DNA from: Flavobacterium sp. Root935
Lineage (GTDB): Bacteria > Bacteroidota > Bacteroidia > Flavobacteriales > Flavobacteriaceae
DNA length: 64,000 bases
Reading direction: 5' to 3'
Assembly: GCF_001429295.1 (NCBI RefSeq)
Contig: NZ_LMJL01000012.1
Location: 870,119 to 934,118 of the forward strand
The notes under the pieces are model-generated. The model was not told the origin of the DNA, did no database searches, and worked only from the letters and a program-made list of their open reading frames with translations. A program made the position numbers and the translations under genes. Shown here in pieces: positions 44,030 through 52,958 of the stretch. How positions within the stretch are numbered: position 1 is the first letter of the stretch; every line of letters begins with the position of its first letter.

Positions 44030-44731
44030 CTAATGACAGTTTGGAGTCTGCTGTACAAATAAATTCATATTAGAAGGAGAAATATACGGAATTCCCAATC
44101 CTAATCCTCTAAGGATAAATAAAACTCCAATTATCACCGCAACATACGGAATTGCTTTTTGAATTTTATTTCTAAATGGTAATTTCAACAACGTATTTAC
44201 AAATACTACGATCGTCATTAGCGGTATAGTTCCTATGCCGAATAACAACATGTAAAAAACTCCATAAGAAGCGCTTTGCATCGCAATTGCTCCAAATAAG
44301 GCAACATAAACCATTCCGCATGGCAAGAAACCATTTAATAGTCCAATTGTAAAAAGAGATTTGTAACTTTTGTTTTTAAATTGACTCCCTAAGTTGGTTT
44401 TAATTTTAGAGATAATTTTATAGACTGGTTTAGAAAAATTATACTCGGCAAATTTTTTCTCTGGAATTAAAACAACGATAATCATAATTACACCTATAAT
44501 TATTGACATTTTTTGCTGTAATCCAGCTAGGAAAAAACCTCTTCCTAATAATCCAAAAATCAGTCCGATCGTGGCATAAGCTGTTAAACGACCTAAATGA
44601 TAGGTCATAATCTGAGTCACTTTTTTTGCTTCATTTTGTCTGTCTACAGGAAGCATCATAGCAATGGGTCCGCACATTCCAACGCAATGCAGACTACTGA
44701 TGAGACCTAAAAAGAAAGCTGAGAATAACAT
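44030..44731 (-). CDS. Sulfite exporter TauE/SafE family membrane protein (CcoH/cbb3-linked)
   Basis: The product is 233 aa with about six transmembrane helices. The N-terminus has SLHCVGMCGPIAMML, a cysteine/histidine-bearing signature that marks the subgroup found beside cbb3 oxidase genes. A matching GLLNGFLPCGMVYVALFGA lies in the second half. This subgroup is often called a cytochrome biogenesis or copper-related transporter; sulfite export is unlikely here. It is the last gene of the cco operon, 107 bp after ccoH. A role in copper handling for oxidase assembly is inferred from the Cys residues and context. Confidence 0.85.
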   Translation of the reverse strand: MLFSAFFLGLISSLHCVGMCGPIAMMLPVDRQNEAKKVTQIMTYHLGRLTAYATIGLIFGLLGRGFFLAGLQQKMSIIIGVIMIIVVLIPEKKFAEYNFSKPVYKIISKIKTNLGSQFKNKSYKSLFTIGLLNGFLPCGMVYVALFGAIAMQSASYGVFYMLLFGIGTIPLMTIVVFVNTLLKLPFRNKIQKAIPYVAVIIGVLFILRGLGLGIPYISPSNMNLFVQQTPNCH

Positions 44732-44838
44732 CTTTATTGAATTTTATGGCGCAATTATTAATTTTCATGTATCCCGATTGGATACTTTTTTATATGATAT
44801 ATCTTTTCTACCAATTAAATGTTCATAGCGGAGCATTA

Positions 44839-45288
44839 TTAATTTACGTAGATAACTTCTTTGCTTAAATATTTTTTGCCTTCGTACTGCCATTCCATAT
44901 TGACATCCCAGCGGCCTTTTATTAATTTTTTCTGCGGAATAATCAATTCTGAATTGGTTAAGGCAATCTGAGTATTAAAATCAAATTTTTTGTTTGAAGG
45001 TCTGTATAGCAGAATATTGCCTTTTACTTTATTACTTTCAAATCCAGTAGGAAAAGTTACTGCTACACCATTATCTGTATATTTGATTGATGGCTTATGC
45101 TGCAAATCATGCGCATTTTGAATTCGGGCCATTTCCTCCTGAAAATGAGTATCATGTTTGTAATATTCCTCGACAACCAAATCATTATCGTATTTAGAAT
45201 TTGATTGTACTTCAAAAACAAAATATAAAATAAACGTCATAAACAATCCAAATGCAATGACAATTCCGGTACCCCAATTAATTTTCAT
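44839..45288 (-). CDS. ccoH: FixH/CcoH family cbb3 oxidase assembly protein
   Basis: The product is 149 aa. One N-terminal transmembrane helix (GTGIVIAFGLFMTFILYFVF) is followed by a periplasmic beta-sandwich with the family's VVEEYYKHDTHFQEEM stretch and strands resembling FixH. Related proteins are needed for assembly of the copper site in cbb3 oxidase. It lies 14 bp after ccoG, as in cco operons generally. Confidence 0.88.
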   Translation of the reverse strand: MKINWGTGIVIAFGLFMTFILYFVFEVQSNSKYDNDLVVEEYYKHDTHFQEEMARIQNAHDLQHKPSIKYTDNGVAVTFPTGFESNKVKGNILLYRPSNKKFDFNTQIALTNSELIIPQKKLIKGRWDVNMEWQYEGKKYLSKEVIYVN

Positions 45289-45302
45289 ACTATTTAATTT
45301 TT

Positions 45303-46721
45303 TTAATTAAAACTGCGTGGTCCTAAGAAATTTGTAGTTGTTGTTTCTATGAGTTCAGAACCATTATAAACTCCTATTTTTACTTTTGTTTTATCGCTTT
45401 CCAATAAAACTTCATTTATTTCGATGAATATTGTTCCTTGAGAAATTCCTTCTTTAGCAACTTTAAAATGCTGTTTTCCAACATTTTTAATTTCTCCTTT
45501 TTGATCGATTAATTCGAAATGAATATCGTTGTAATCTTTCATTGTTTTGTTTACAATTTTATACGTGTAAACATTACTGATTTTATCTCCTTTATGCTGG
45601 AAAAGCTGTCCTGGCAAACGTAAAACAACTGCCTGAACATTAGTTCTTAAAAACAACATCCCAACAAAAATGCTCAACAAAATAAATAGGACTGCTGTAT
45701 AACCTTTCATTCTTGCAGTGAATTTGAAAGGTTCTTTTTTAGCAATTTCATCTTCAGAAGCATAACGAATAAGGCCTTTTGGCAAACCTACTGAATCCAT
45801 TATATGGTCGCATTCATCAATACAAGCTGTACAATTTGTACATTCTAACTGCGTTCCATTTCTAATGTCTATTCCCATTGGACAGACGTGAACACATTGA
45901 AAACAGTCGATACAGTCTCCTTTTCCATTTAAAACCCTATCTTCTTTTTTATTAAATTTCGCTCTGCCTTCTTCTTTTTCACCTCTAACGAAATCATACG
46001 CCACATTGATTGATTTATTATCTAAAAGAACACCTTGCAGTCTTCCGTAAGGACAAGCAATAATGCATACTTGTTCGCGAAACCAGACAAAAACAAAATA
46101 GAAAACTCCAGTAAAAATAAGAAGTGCAATAAAATTACTCGCCTGCTGAATTGGACCTTGCTCAATCATCAAAAAAAGAGCGTCACTTCCAACCAAATAC
46201 GCTAGGAAAACATTCGCGATACCAAAAGAAATCAGAAAGAAAATTGTCCACTTGGTTAATCTTTTTCTAATTTTTTCCGCATTCCATTCCTGTCTTGCTA
46301 AACGTGACTGCGAACCGCGGTCTCCATCTATCCAATATTCGATACGACGGAAAACCATTTCAAGAAAAATGGTCTGCGGGCAAATCCAGCCACAAAATAT
46401 CCGGCCGAAAACAACTGTAAATAAAATTACAAATACAACGCCGACAAGCATTGATATTACGAAGAGGTAAAAATCCTGAGGCCAAAAAGGGAATCCAAAA
46501 ATATTAAAACGACGTTCCATTATATTGAACATCATAAACTGATTCCCATTTACCTTAATAAACGGATTTATGACTAAAACTGACAATAAAATATAGCTGA
46601 CAATTTTTCTGTAATTGTAAAATTTACCAGACGGTTTCTTTGGGAAAATAAATTTCCGTTTACCAACTTCATCTATAGTTCCAATGGTATCTCTAAAAGC
46701 TTCGTCTGGTAAATTTGACAT
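45303..46721 (-). CDS. ccoG: Cytochrome c oxidase accessory protein CcoG (FixG/RdxA)
   Basis: The product is 472 aa, the usual CcoG length. Several membrane helices flank two 4Fe-4S motifs, CIDCFQCVHVCPMGID and CTNCTACIDECDHIM. A further FGRIFCGWICPQT and a CIIACPYGR motif are typical of the polyferredoxin-like family. The C-terminal ~110 residues form an Ig-like periplasmic domain. CcoG is linked to Cu(II) reduction for cbb3 assembly. The gene is 11 bp downstream of ccoP in the operon. Confidence 0.95.
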   Translation of the reverse strand: MSNLPDEAFRDTIGTIDEVGKRKFIFPKKPSGKFYNYRKIVSYILLSVLVINPFIKVNGNQFMMFNIMERRFNIFGFPFWPQDFYLFVISMLVGVVFVILFTVVFGRIFCGWICPQTIFLEMVFRRIEYWIDGDRGSQSRLARQEWNAEKIRKRLTKWTIFFLISFGIANVFLAYLVGSDALFLMIEQGPIQQASNFIALLIFTGVFYFVFVWFREQVCIIACPYGRLQGVLLDNKSINVAYDFVRGEKEEGRAKFNKKEDRVLNGKGDCIDCFQCVHVCPMGIDIRNGTQLECTNCTACIDECDHIMDSVGLPKGLIRYASEDEIAKKEPFKFTARMKGYTAVLFILLSIFVGMLFLRTNVQAVVLRLPGQLFQHKGDKISNVYTYKIVNKTMKDYNDIHFELIDQKGEIKNVGKQHFKVAKEGISQGTIFIEINEVLLESDKTKVKIGVYNGSELIETTTTNFLGPRSFN

Positions 46722-46732
46722 GGTATTATTTT

Positions 46733-47671
46733 TTATTTTTTAATTGCTGCAGTTTCTATTGATGCACTTGCTGGAGCATCTTTAGCTGGAGCACTATCAT
46801 CAACCCAAATTTCTCCATCGGGAGCTTTTGGATCTTTAGGATTACTTCCTTGAAGAGACAAGATATAACTAGCTACTTTTTGAATTTCTTTTGGTTTCAG
46901 AGTTCCTTTCCATGCAATCATTCCTTTTCCGTCTCGGCCTCCATTTGTAATTGTGTGGAATAAGTTTTTAATTCCGCCTCCTAAAATCCAGTGATTATCT
47001 GTTAAGTTTGGACCAATCTGTCCTCCTGCATCTGCTCTGTGGCACGCTGCACAATTGGTTGTAAAGATTTCTTTTCCAGCAGCTAAACTTGGCTCATCAG
47101 TAAGTAAAACAACTGTTTTTTCATCCATTAAATCTGGTGCTGTTTTTAAATATTCTTCAACATCAATTTTTGCCTGAGCCATTTCTTTTTTCAACTCCAT
47201 TTCTTGATTGTCGGCTCCGAGAACTTCGTAACGAACGACATAGATTACTCCAAAAATGATACAGATGTAGAATAAATATACCCACCATGGCGGTAAATTA
47301 TTATCAAGTTCCTTGATTCCATCATAATCATGATCCATCAGCAGCTCGCCTTCTTTTTCAATTGGTGAGGTTTTGGTCAATTTTTGCATTAGGTTTTTAA
47401 ACCAAGTGCTTTCTTTTAAACTTAAACTTTCTTCATGATCTAATTTTGCTTTTTCTTCTGGTGATAATAATTGATACATCACTCGGTTAACAGCACTTAA
47501 TGTTATTTCAATTGCAATTAAAATAAATAAGAATACAAACAAAAAGAGTGATACCATCGGATATTTTATAAAAGCAGGTCTATCGCCTGAGTCTATAAAA
47601 TATTCCATCAAAGCAAATACGATGAAGAAAATCAACGGTACTCTAACATATACTGGGAAAAACTTTTTCAT
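46733..47671 (-). CDS. ccoP: cbb3-type cytochrome c oxidase subunit CcoP (single heme c)
   Basis: The product is 312 aa. The N-terminal half has two hydrophobic segments and the CcoP-type DGIKELDNNLPPWWVYLFY stretch. The C-terminal half is a c-type cytochrome domain with one CAACH heme site at about residues 207-211 and a GKGMIAWKG methionine-ligand loop. Proteobacterial CcoP usually has two such sites; this shorter form is typical of Bacteroidota. It ends with an Ala/Pro/Thr-rich tail. It passes electrons to the catalytic subunit. It is 2 bp downstream of ccoQ. Confidence 0.93.
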   Translation of the reverse strand: MKKFFPVYVRVPLIFFIVFALMEYFIDSGDRPAFIKYPMVSLFLFVFLFILIAIEITLSAVNRVMYQLLSPEEKAKLDHEESLSLKESTWFKNLMQKLTKTSPIEKEGELLMDHDYDGIKELDNNLPPWWVYLFYICIIFGVIYVVRYEVLGADNQEMELKKEMAQAKIDVEEYLKTAPDLMDEKTVVLLTDEPSLAAGKEIFTTNCAACHRADAGGQIGPNLTDNHWILGGGIKNLFHTITNGGRDGKGMIAWKGTLKPKEIQKVASYILSLQGSNPKDPKAPDGEIWVDDSAPAKDAPASASIETAAIKK

Positions 47672-47673
47672 TT

Positions 47674-47868
47674 TTATCTATCTTTTGTAATTACAACAAG
47701 TCCTTCATCTAAAGGTATACTACTCATTTCCTGAATTTTGTCTTTTCTATAAGAGAACACCCAAAAGCCTAATCCTACGAAAAAGAAGAAGAAAATCAAG
47801 AGGGAAAGAATCGGGTAAATTTCTATACCCGATATTGTTTCCATATTGTGTTTTATTTGTTCGAACAT
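47674..47868 (-). CDS. ccoQ: CcoQ/FixQ-like small cbb3 oxidase subunit
   Basis: The product is 64 aa with one transmembrane helix (ILSLLIFFFFFVGLGFWVF) followed by the basic SYRKDK segment and a cytoplasmic tail, the usual layout of CcoQ. An internal Met nine residues in (METISGIEIYP) could be the real start; the longer frame was kept because it begins 7 bp after the ccoNO stop. The family stabilises the CcoP interaction with the core. Identification rests on size, helix and operon position. Confidence 0.8.
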   Translation of the reverse strand: MFEQIKHNMETISGIEIYPILSLLIFFFFFVGLGFWVFSYRKDKIQEMSSIPLDEGLVVITKDR

Positions 47869-47875
47869 AATGCTG

Positions 47876-50059
47876 TTATTTAGTTTCTTTTACTTTAATA
47901 TCAGTACCAAGTCTTTGAATATAAGCAATCAAAGCAACGATTTCTCTTTCGTTCATAGGAATGAACTTTTCTCCTTTTGCAGCAGCTTTTTTCTTGCTGT
48001 CTTCATAACTTTTTACAAAGTCAGGATCGTTTTCTAAGCTTTTCTCAATTTTTACAGCCTGCTCTCTTAAAGTTTTTTGTGCGTTAGCTACGTCTGCTTC
48101 ACTATAAGGAACTCCAAGCGAAATCATAGCCTGCATTTTTTTCTGTGTTAATGAGATATCCATTGCTTTATTATCAAATAACCATTTATATCCTGGCATA
48201 ATTGATCCTGCAGAGATACTTTGCGGATTCCAGAAGTGGTTAAAGTGCCAGTTATCATTGTACTTACCTCCTACTCTTAATAAATCTGGACCTGTACGTT
48301 TTGATCCCCATAAGAATGGATGATCATATACAAATTCTCCCGCTTTAGACTGTACTCCATAACGCTCAACTTCACTTCTGAAAGGACGAACTGACTGCGA
48401 GTGACATCCCACACAACCTTCTCTGATGTATAAATCGCGTCCTTCTAGTTCCAGCGGTGTATAGGGTTTTACACTCGAAATTGTTGGAATATTTGATTTT
48501 ACCATGATAGTTGGTACAATTTGAATAATACCTCCAATTAAAATAGCGATTGTAGCTAAAATTGTTAATTGAATTGGTTTTCTCTCTAACCAAGAGTGGA
48601 ATTTCTCACCTCTAACTCTTCCACTGCTGATTCTTTGTAAAGCAGGTGCTTGAGCCAATTCATCTTCTACCGGATTTCCAGCTCTAACTGTCATTATGAT
48701 ATTGTAAACCAATGTCAACATTCCTATTAAGTACAAAGTACCACCAATAGCTCTCATCCAATACATTGGCATAATAGCAGTTACCGTTTCAAGGAAGTTT
48801 CCGTAAGTTAAAGTACCGTCTGGATTAAATTGTTTCCACATAGAAGCTTGTTGAAAACCAGCTACATATAAAGGAATTGTATACACGATAATACCCAAAG
48901 TACCAATCCAGAAATGGAAGTTTGCTAATTTTTTAGAGAACAAATTCGATTTTGTCATTCGAGGAATTAACCAATAAATAATACCAAATGACATGAAACC
49001 ATTCCAAGCTAAAGCTCCAACGTGCACGTGTGCAACGATCCAGTCTGTATAATGCGCAATAGCATTTACGTTTTTCAAAGAAAGCATCGGACCTTCAAAA
49101 GTTGCCATTCCGTAACCTGTAATTGCTACAACGAAGAATTTTAAAACTGGTTCTTCACGAACTTTGTCCCAAGCTCCTCTTAAAGTTAAAAGTCCATTGA
49201 TCATACCTCCCCAAGATGGTGCAATTAACATTACTGAAAATGCAACTCCTAAATTCTGTGCCCAGTTTGGCAATGCAGAATATAATAAGTGGTGTGGTCC
49301 TGCCCAGATATAAATAAAGATTAAAGACCAGAAGTGTATAATAGATAATCTATAGGAGTAAACAGGTCTGTTTGCTACTTTAGGAATAAAATAATACATT
49401 AATCCTAAGAACGGTGTCGTAAGGAAAAATGCTACTGCATTATGTCCGTACCACCATTGTACAAGCGCATCTTGAACTCCTGCATAAACAGAATAACTTT
49501 TTAGACCAGAAACTGGAATTTCAATATTATTAAAGATATGAAGTACTGCAACCGTTACAAATGTTGCTAAATAAAACCAAATTGCAACATATAAGTGACG
49601 TTCTCTACGACGCAACATGGTTCCAATCATATTGATTCCCATTACTACCCAAATCAACGCGATTGCAATATCAATTGGCCATTCTAATTCTGCATATTCT
49701 TTAGAAGAAGTATAACCTAATGGAAGTGTAATGGCTGCAGCAACAATAATAAGCTGCCATCCCCAGAAATGAAGATTACTTAAAAAATCACTAAACATTC
49801 TGGCTTTTAGCAATCTTTGCAGCGAGTAGTACATACCAGCAAAAAAGGCATTACCTACAAAGGCAAAAATTACTGCATTGGTGTGTAATGGTCTTAAACG
49901 GCCATAACTCAGCCACGAAATCCCATCTGTCATGTTGGGAAAAAGGTACATTACCGCAAGGGTAAGCCCCACTAACATACCCACAACTCCAAAGAGGATT
50001 GTGGCGTAAATGAATTTTTTTACAATTTTGTTGTCGTAATAAAACTGTTCCATTTCCAT
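47876..50059 (-). CDS. ccoN: cbb3-type cytochrome c oxidase, fused subunits I and II (CcoNO)
   Basis: The product is 727 aa. Residues 1 to about 480 are the 12-helix catalytic subunit CcoN. Heme and copper ligands are visible in RLRPLHTNAVIFAFVGN, WWYGHNAVAFFLT, GPHHLLY and DWIVAHVHVGALAWNG. After a linker, a membrane-anchored cytochrome domain equivalent to CcoO has GCVGCHSQSVRPF. The fusion of N and O is typical for Bacteroidota. The complex reduces O2 to water with high affinity at low oxygen. It follows ccoS by 2 bp. Operon transcription starts at the Fnr-like promoter near 50266. Confidence 0.96.
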   Translation of the reverse strand: MEMEQFYYDNKIVKKFIYATILFGVVGMLVGLTLAVMYLFPNMTDGISWLSYGRLRPLHTNAVIFAFVGNAFFAGMYYSLQRLLKARMFSDFLSNLHFWGWQLIIVAAAITLPLGYTSSKEYAELEWPIDIAIALIWVVMGINMIGTMLRRRERHLYVAIWFYLATFVTVAVLHIFNNIEIPVSGLKSYSVYAGVQDALVQWWYGHNAVAFFLTTPFLGLMYYFIPKVANRPVYSYRLSIIHFWSLIFIYIWAGPHHLLYSALPNWAQNLGVAFSVMLIAPSWGGMINGLLTLRGAWDKVREEPVLKFFVVAITGYGMATFEGPMLSLKNVNAIAHYTDWIVAHVHVGALAWNGFMSFGIIYWLIPRMTKSNLFSKKLANFHFWIGTLGIIVYTIPLYVAGFQQASMWKQFNPDGTLTYGNFLETVTAIMPMYWMRAIGGTLYLIGMLTLVYNIIMTVRAGNPVEDELAQAPALQRISSGRVRGEKFHSWLERKPIQLTILATIAILIGGIIQIVPTIMVKSNIPTISSVKPYTPLELEGRDLYIREGCVGCHSQSVRPFRSEVERYGVQSKAGEFVYDHPFLWGSKRTGPDLLRVGGKYNDNWHFNHFWNPQSISAGSIMPGYKWLFDNKAMDISLTQKKMQAMISLGVPYSEADVANAQKTLREQAVKIEKSLENDPDFVKSYEDSKKKAAAKGEKFIPMNEREIVALIAYIQRLGTDIKVKETK

Positions 50060-50061
50060 AA

Positions 50062-50253
50062 TTATACTTGTTTTTCTTCGATTGGTGAATTATTATTTGG
50101 GGAAATAATTTTGGTCTCATCGTCAAAAAGAATTCTGACTGAGGGTGTATAATCGTCGTCGTACTGGCCGGATTTGACAGCTGCAATGAAGGCAATAAAA
50201 AAGCAAATTGCCACGAAAATACTCACTGAAATTAATAGATAAATAACACTCAT
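50062..50253 (-). CDS. ccoS: cbb3 oxidase maturation protein CcoS
   Basis: The product is 63 aa. An N-terminal transmembrane helix (VIYLLISVSIFVAICFFIAF) is followed by the family's KSGQYDDDYTPSVRIL motif, where Q(Y/F)DD is characteristic, and a short cytoplasmic tail. CcoS is required for cofactor insertion into the cbb3 catalytic subunit. It is the first gene of the operon, directly behind the promoter with the Fnr-like palindrome. Confidence 0.92.
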   Translation of the reverse strand: MSVIYLLISVSIFVAICFFIAFIAAVKSGQYDDDYTPSVRILFDDETKIISPNNNSPIEEKQV

Positions 50254-50271
50254 ACCGTAAATTTATGTTAA

Positions 50272-50315
50272 CAAAATTACTAGGTGATTGGCGTTTAAAA
50301 TATGATAATTATCAT
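50272..50315 (-). promoter_or_regulatory. Fnr-controlled promoter of the cco operon
   Basis: On the minus strand a TAATTTTG -7 box (50272-50279) is preceded by the perfect palindrome ATGATAATTATCAT at 50302-50315. The palindrome centre is 29.5 bp from the first base of the -7 box, about -42 from the likely start of transcription. No -33 TTG is needed for a class II activator promoter and none is seen. Confidence 0.75.
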
Positions 50316-50368
50316 GATCAGAGAAGAATACTAAAATAATATAGACTATTCTATCTCACCAATGAAAG

Positions 50369-52756
50369 TCATTTTAAATCCCTGTTGCTAAAATAGTTAG
50401 ACATTAAAGTCACGAAGCTCACTATAGTAATTGTACTCAAAGGCATAATGATAGCTGCTACTATTGGAAGCAGATTTCCTGTAACTGCAAATGCAAGCCC
50501 AACAACGTTGTAAAGCAATGACAAAGCAAAACTCATTTTGATTACCAATATTGCTTTGTGAGAGAGTTTTAAAAAGTAATTGAGCCTTGAAAATTCAGAA
50601 GCATCCAATATAGCATCACATGCTGGTGAAAAGACATTTACGTTCTCTGAAATTGATATTCCAACATTACTTTGTGCCAATGCTCCAGCATCGTTTAGTC
50701 CATCGCCTACCATCATAACATTCTTTCCTTTTTCTTGAAGTTTTTTGATGTATTCGAGCTTTTGTTCTGGTTTTTGATTGAAGATTAATTCGGTATCTTT
50801 TGGAAGGATAGCTTCTAAATTTCCTCTTTCTCCATCATTATCGCCAGAAAGTACTTTAATTTCATATTCTCTGCTCAACATTGAAAAAAGATCTTCTAAT
50901 CCTTCTCGATATTGATTTTGAAAAACAAATTTTCCAAAATAAACTCCATCAATTTTAATATGTAAAGCTGTTTTTTCGATCTCTGAACTATTTGTAACTA
51001 TATCATCTACAAATTGCCCTGACCCTATTTTAACTTCTTTATCAGCAGCAACGGCTAAAATTCCTTTTCCTGTAATTTCTTGAAAATTATCGACTTGTAT
51101 CCGTTTTGTTTCTGGAAGAAAATCATAAAGCATACGGCTTAAAGGATGGTTTGAACCGCGAAGCACATTTTTAATCAATATATTATCTGAATCAGAAATA
51201 GCATTTCCTTCATATAATATATTCGATTTTTTATTGGTTGTAATTGTTCCCGTTTTATCAAAAACAATTGTATCAACTTTAGCAAGCTGTTCAATTACCA
51301 CAGCATTTTTTAAATAGAATTTCTTTTTACCTAAAATTCTCAAAATATTTCCAAAAGTAAATGGAGCTGTAAGAGCGAGTGCGCAAGGGCAAGCCACTAT
51401 TAATACCGCTGTAAAAACATTAAAAGCTGTATTAGCATCTATAAATATCCAATAACCAAAACCAGCAAATGCAATCAGCAGTAAGATTGGGGTAAAATAC
51501 CGGCTTATTGCATCTGTTATGGTTTTGTGTTTTTGGTCTACTTTTTTCTGAAATATTTCATTACTCCACAACTGCGTCAAATAACTTTGAGAAACAGAAT
51601 GCAGTACTTCCATTTCAATCACTTTTCCAATTTGTTTGCCGCCTGCAAATACCTTATCTCCCGACTTTTTAGTTATCGGAACAGCTTCCCCAGTGACAAA
51701 ACTATAATCAATTTCTGCACTTTCGCTGATTAAGATTCCATCAACCGGAATAAGTTCTTGATTTCGAATCAATAAACGATCCCCTTTTAAAACATCATAG
51801 ATTGCTACATTTTCTTCAGAAGAATCTTTGTTGATTCTGGTAACCGCAATTGGAAAATAAGATTTAAAATCCCTTTCGAAACTTAAAAAACTATAGGTTT
51901 TAATTTGAAACATTTTACCAAGAAGCATAAAGAATACTAAACTTGCCAAACTGTCAAAAAAACCTGGACCGTGATCCATTAACATATCGTATGAACTGCG
52001 AATGAACATTACAATAATCCCTAAAGCAATAGGAATATCAATATTCAACATTCTGGTTTTAATGCTGTGATAAGCAGAAACATAATAACCACTTGCTGAA
52101 TATAAAAAACTTGGAAGAGCTAAAAGAAAAATCAGCAATCTGAAAAAAGGTTTGTAACTATCGAGCCAGAATTCTTTCATTTCGAAATATTCGGGAAACG
52201 AAAGCAGCATAATGTTTCCGAAACAAAAAAAGGCCACGCCAAGTTTATAAGTTAAACTTCTGTCTACTCTTGCTTTTGCTGTTTCGTAATTTTCTAAACT
52301 TATATAAGGTTCGTAACCAATTGAACATAAAAGATTAACGATTTCTTTTAAAGAAACGACATCAGAATTAAAGGTAATTCTAACTTTCTTTTCATGGAAA
52401 TTAACTTGTGAAATACTAATTCCAGGCTGTAAGCGGTTTAGATTTTCTAAAATCCAAATACATGAACTGCAGTGAATATGAGGAATATTTAAAGAAACAA
52501 TAGCTGTATTTCCTTCTTGAAATTCTAGAATCTTTGAAAGTATAGCATCGTTTTCTAAAAAATCATATTTGCCTGCAATGTCCTGCGGAGTAGCACCAGG
52601 CGATTTTTCGAAATCATAATAAGAGGTTAAGTCATTACTGCTGAAAATTTCGTAAACTGTTTTACAGCCTGTGCAACAAAACTTCTTATCATCAAAATCA
52701 ATTTCTTCATTTTGTTCAATAGTTAAACCACAATGAAAACAACTTTGCTCCCTCAT
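50369..52756 (-). CDS. ccoI: Heavy-metal P-type ATPase, CcoI/FixI-type copper exporter
   Basis: The product is 795 aa. An N-terminal cysteine-rich metal-binding region (CFHCG...CCTGCKTVYE) is followed by an HMA domain (HCSSCIWIL), membrane helices, TGEAVPITK, the membrane copper site CPC (VACPCALALT), the phosphorylation motif DKTGTIT and GDGLNDAGAL. It moves Cu(I) to the periplasm for cbb3 oxidase. The ATG at 52756 is preferred over a GTG at 52795, because the inferred transcription start near 52771 lies between them. It is divergent from the Fnr-like regulator and carries the same palindrome as the cco operon. The name ccoI is based on context and the N-terminal cysteine layout. Confidence 0.92.
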   Translation of the reverse strand: MREQSCFHCGLTIEQNEEIDFDDKKFCCTGCKTVYEIFSSNDLTSYYDFEKSPGATPQDIAGKYDFLENDAILSKILEFQEGNTAIVSLNIPHIHCSSCIWILENLNRLQPGISISQVNFHEKKVRITFNSDVVSLKEIVNLLCSIGYEPYISLENYETAKARVDRSLTYKLGVAFFCFGNIMLLSFPEYFEMKEFWLDSYKPFFRLLIFLLALPSFLYSASGYYVSAYHSIKTRMLNIDIPIALGIIVMFIRSSYDMLMDHGPGFFDSLASLVFFMLLGKMFQIKTYSFLSFERDFKSYFPIAVTRINKDSSEENVAIYDVLKGDRLLIRNQELIPVDGILISESAEIDYSFVTGEAVPITKKSGDKVFAGGKQIGKVIEMEVLHSVSQSYLTQLWSNEIFQKKVDQKHKTITDAISRYFTPILLLIAFAGFGYWIFIDANTAFNVFTAVLIVACPCALALTAPFTFGNILRILGKKKFYLKNAVVIEQLAKVDTIVFDKTGTITTNKKSNILYEGNAISDSDNILIKNVLRGSNHPLSRMLYDFLPETKRIQVDNFQEITGKGILAVAADKEVKIGSGQFVDDIVTNSSEIEKTALHIKIDGVYFGKFVFQNQYREGLEDLFSMLSREYEIKVLSGDNDGERGNLEAILPKDTELIFNQKPEQKLEYIKKLQEKGKNVMMVGDGLNDAGALAQSNVGISISENVNVFSPACDAILDASEFSRLNYFLKLSHKAILVIKMSFALSLLYNVVGLAFAVTGNLLPIVAAIIMPLSTITIVSFVTLMSNYFSNRDLK

Positions 52757-52776
52757 AAACTTGTTTTTATAGGGTA

Positions 52777-52820
52777 CAAATTTCCGATTAAACACCAGTC
52801 ATTAAGATGATAATTATCAT
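52777..52820 (-). promoter_or_regulatory. Fnr-controlled promoter of ccoI
   Basis: The perfect palindrome ATGATAATTATCAT lies at 52807-52820. A -7-like box reading GAAATTTG on the minus strand (52777-52784) is 29.5 bp from its centre, exactly as at the cco operon and hemN. The box departs from TAnnTTTG in its first base only. Confidence 0.7.
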
Positions 52821-52852
52821 GTTATATTCGGATTCACTTTTACTGAAATAAA

Positions 52853-52866
52853 ATTATAATTATCAA
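52853..52866. promoter_or_regulatory. Second Fnr-like half-conserved site
   Basis: ATTATAATTATCAA has an intact ATCA half and a TTAT in place of TGAT. Its centre is 46 bp from that of the perfect ccoI palindrome. It lies upstream of the regulator's own -7 box (TAATTTTG, 52933-52940) and could serve in autoregulation. Confidence 0.4.
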
Positions 52867-52958
52867 ATCATTACGAATCCTTATTTATAATAATTTTACC
52901 TGATAAAAGTGCCTAAAAACTTTAATTATCCTTAATTTTGCAGCAAACAAATATTGTC

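Noticed and set aside
44030..44731. Function as a sulfite exporter
   Set aside because: The family name is historical; the HCVGMCGP motif and position in the cbb3 operon fit metal handling or oxidase assembly better.
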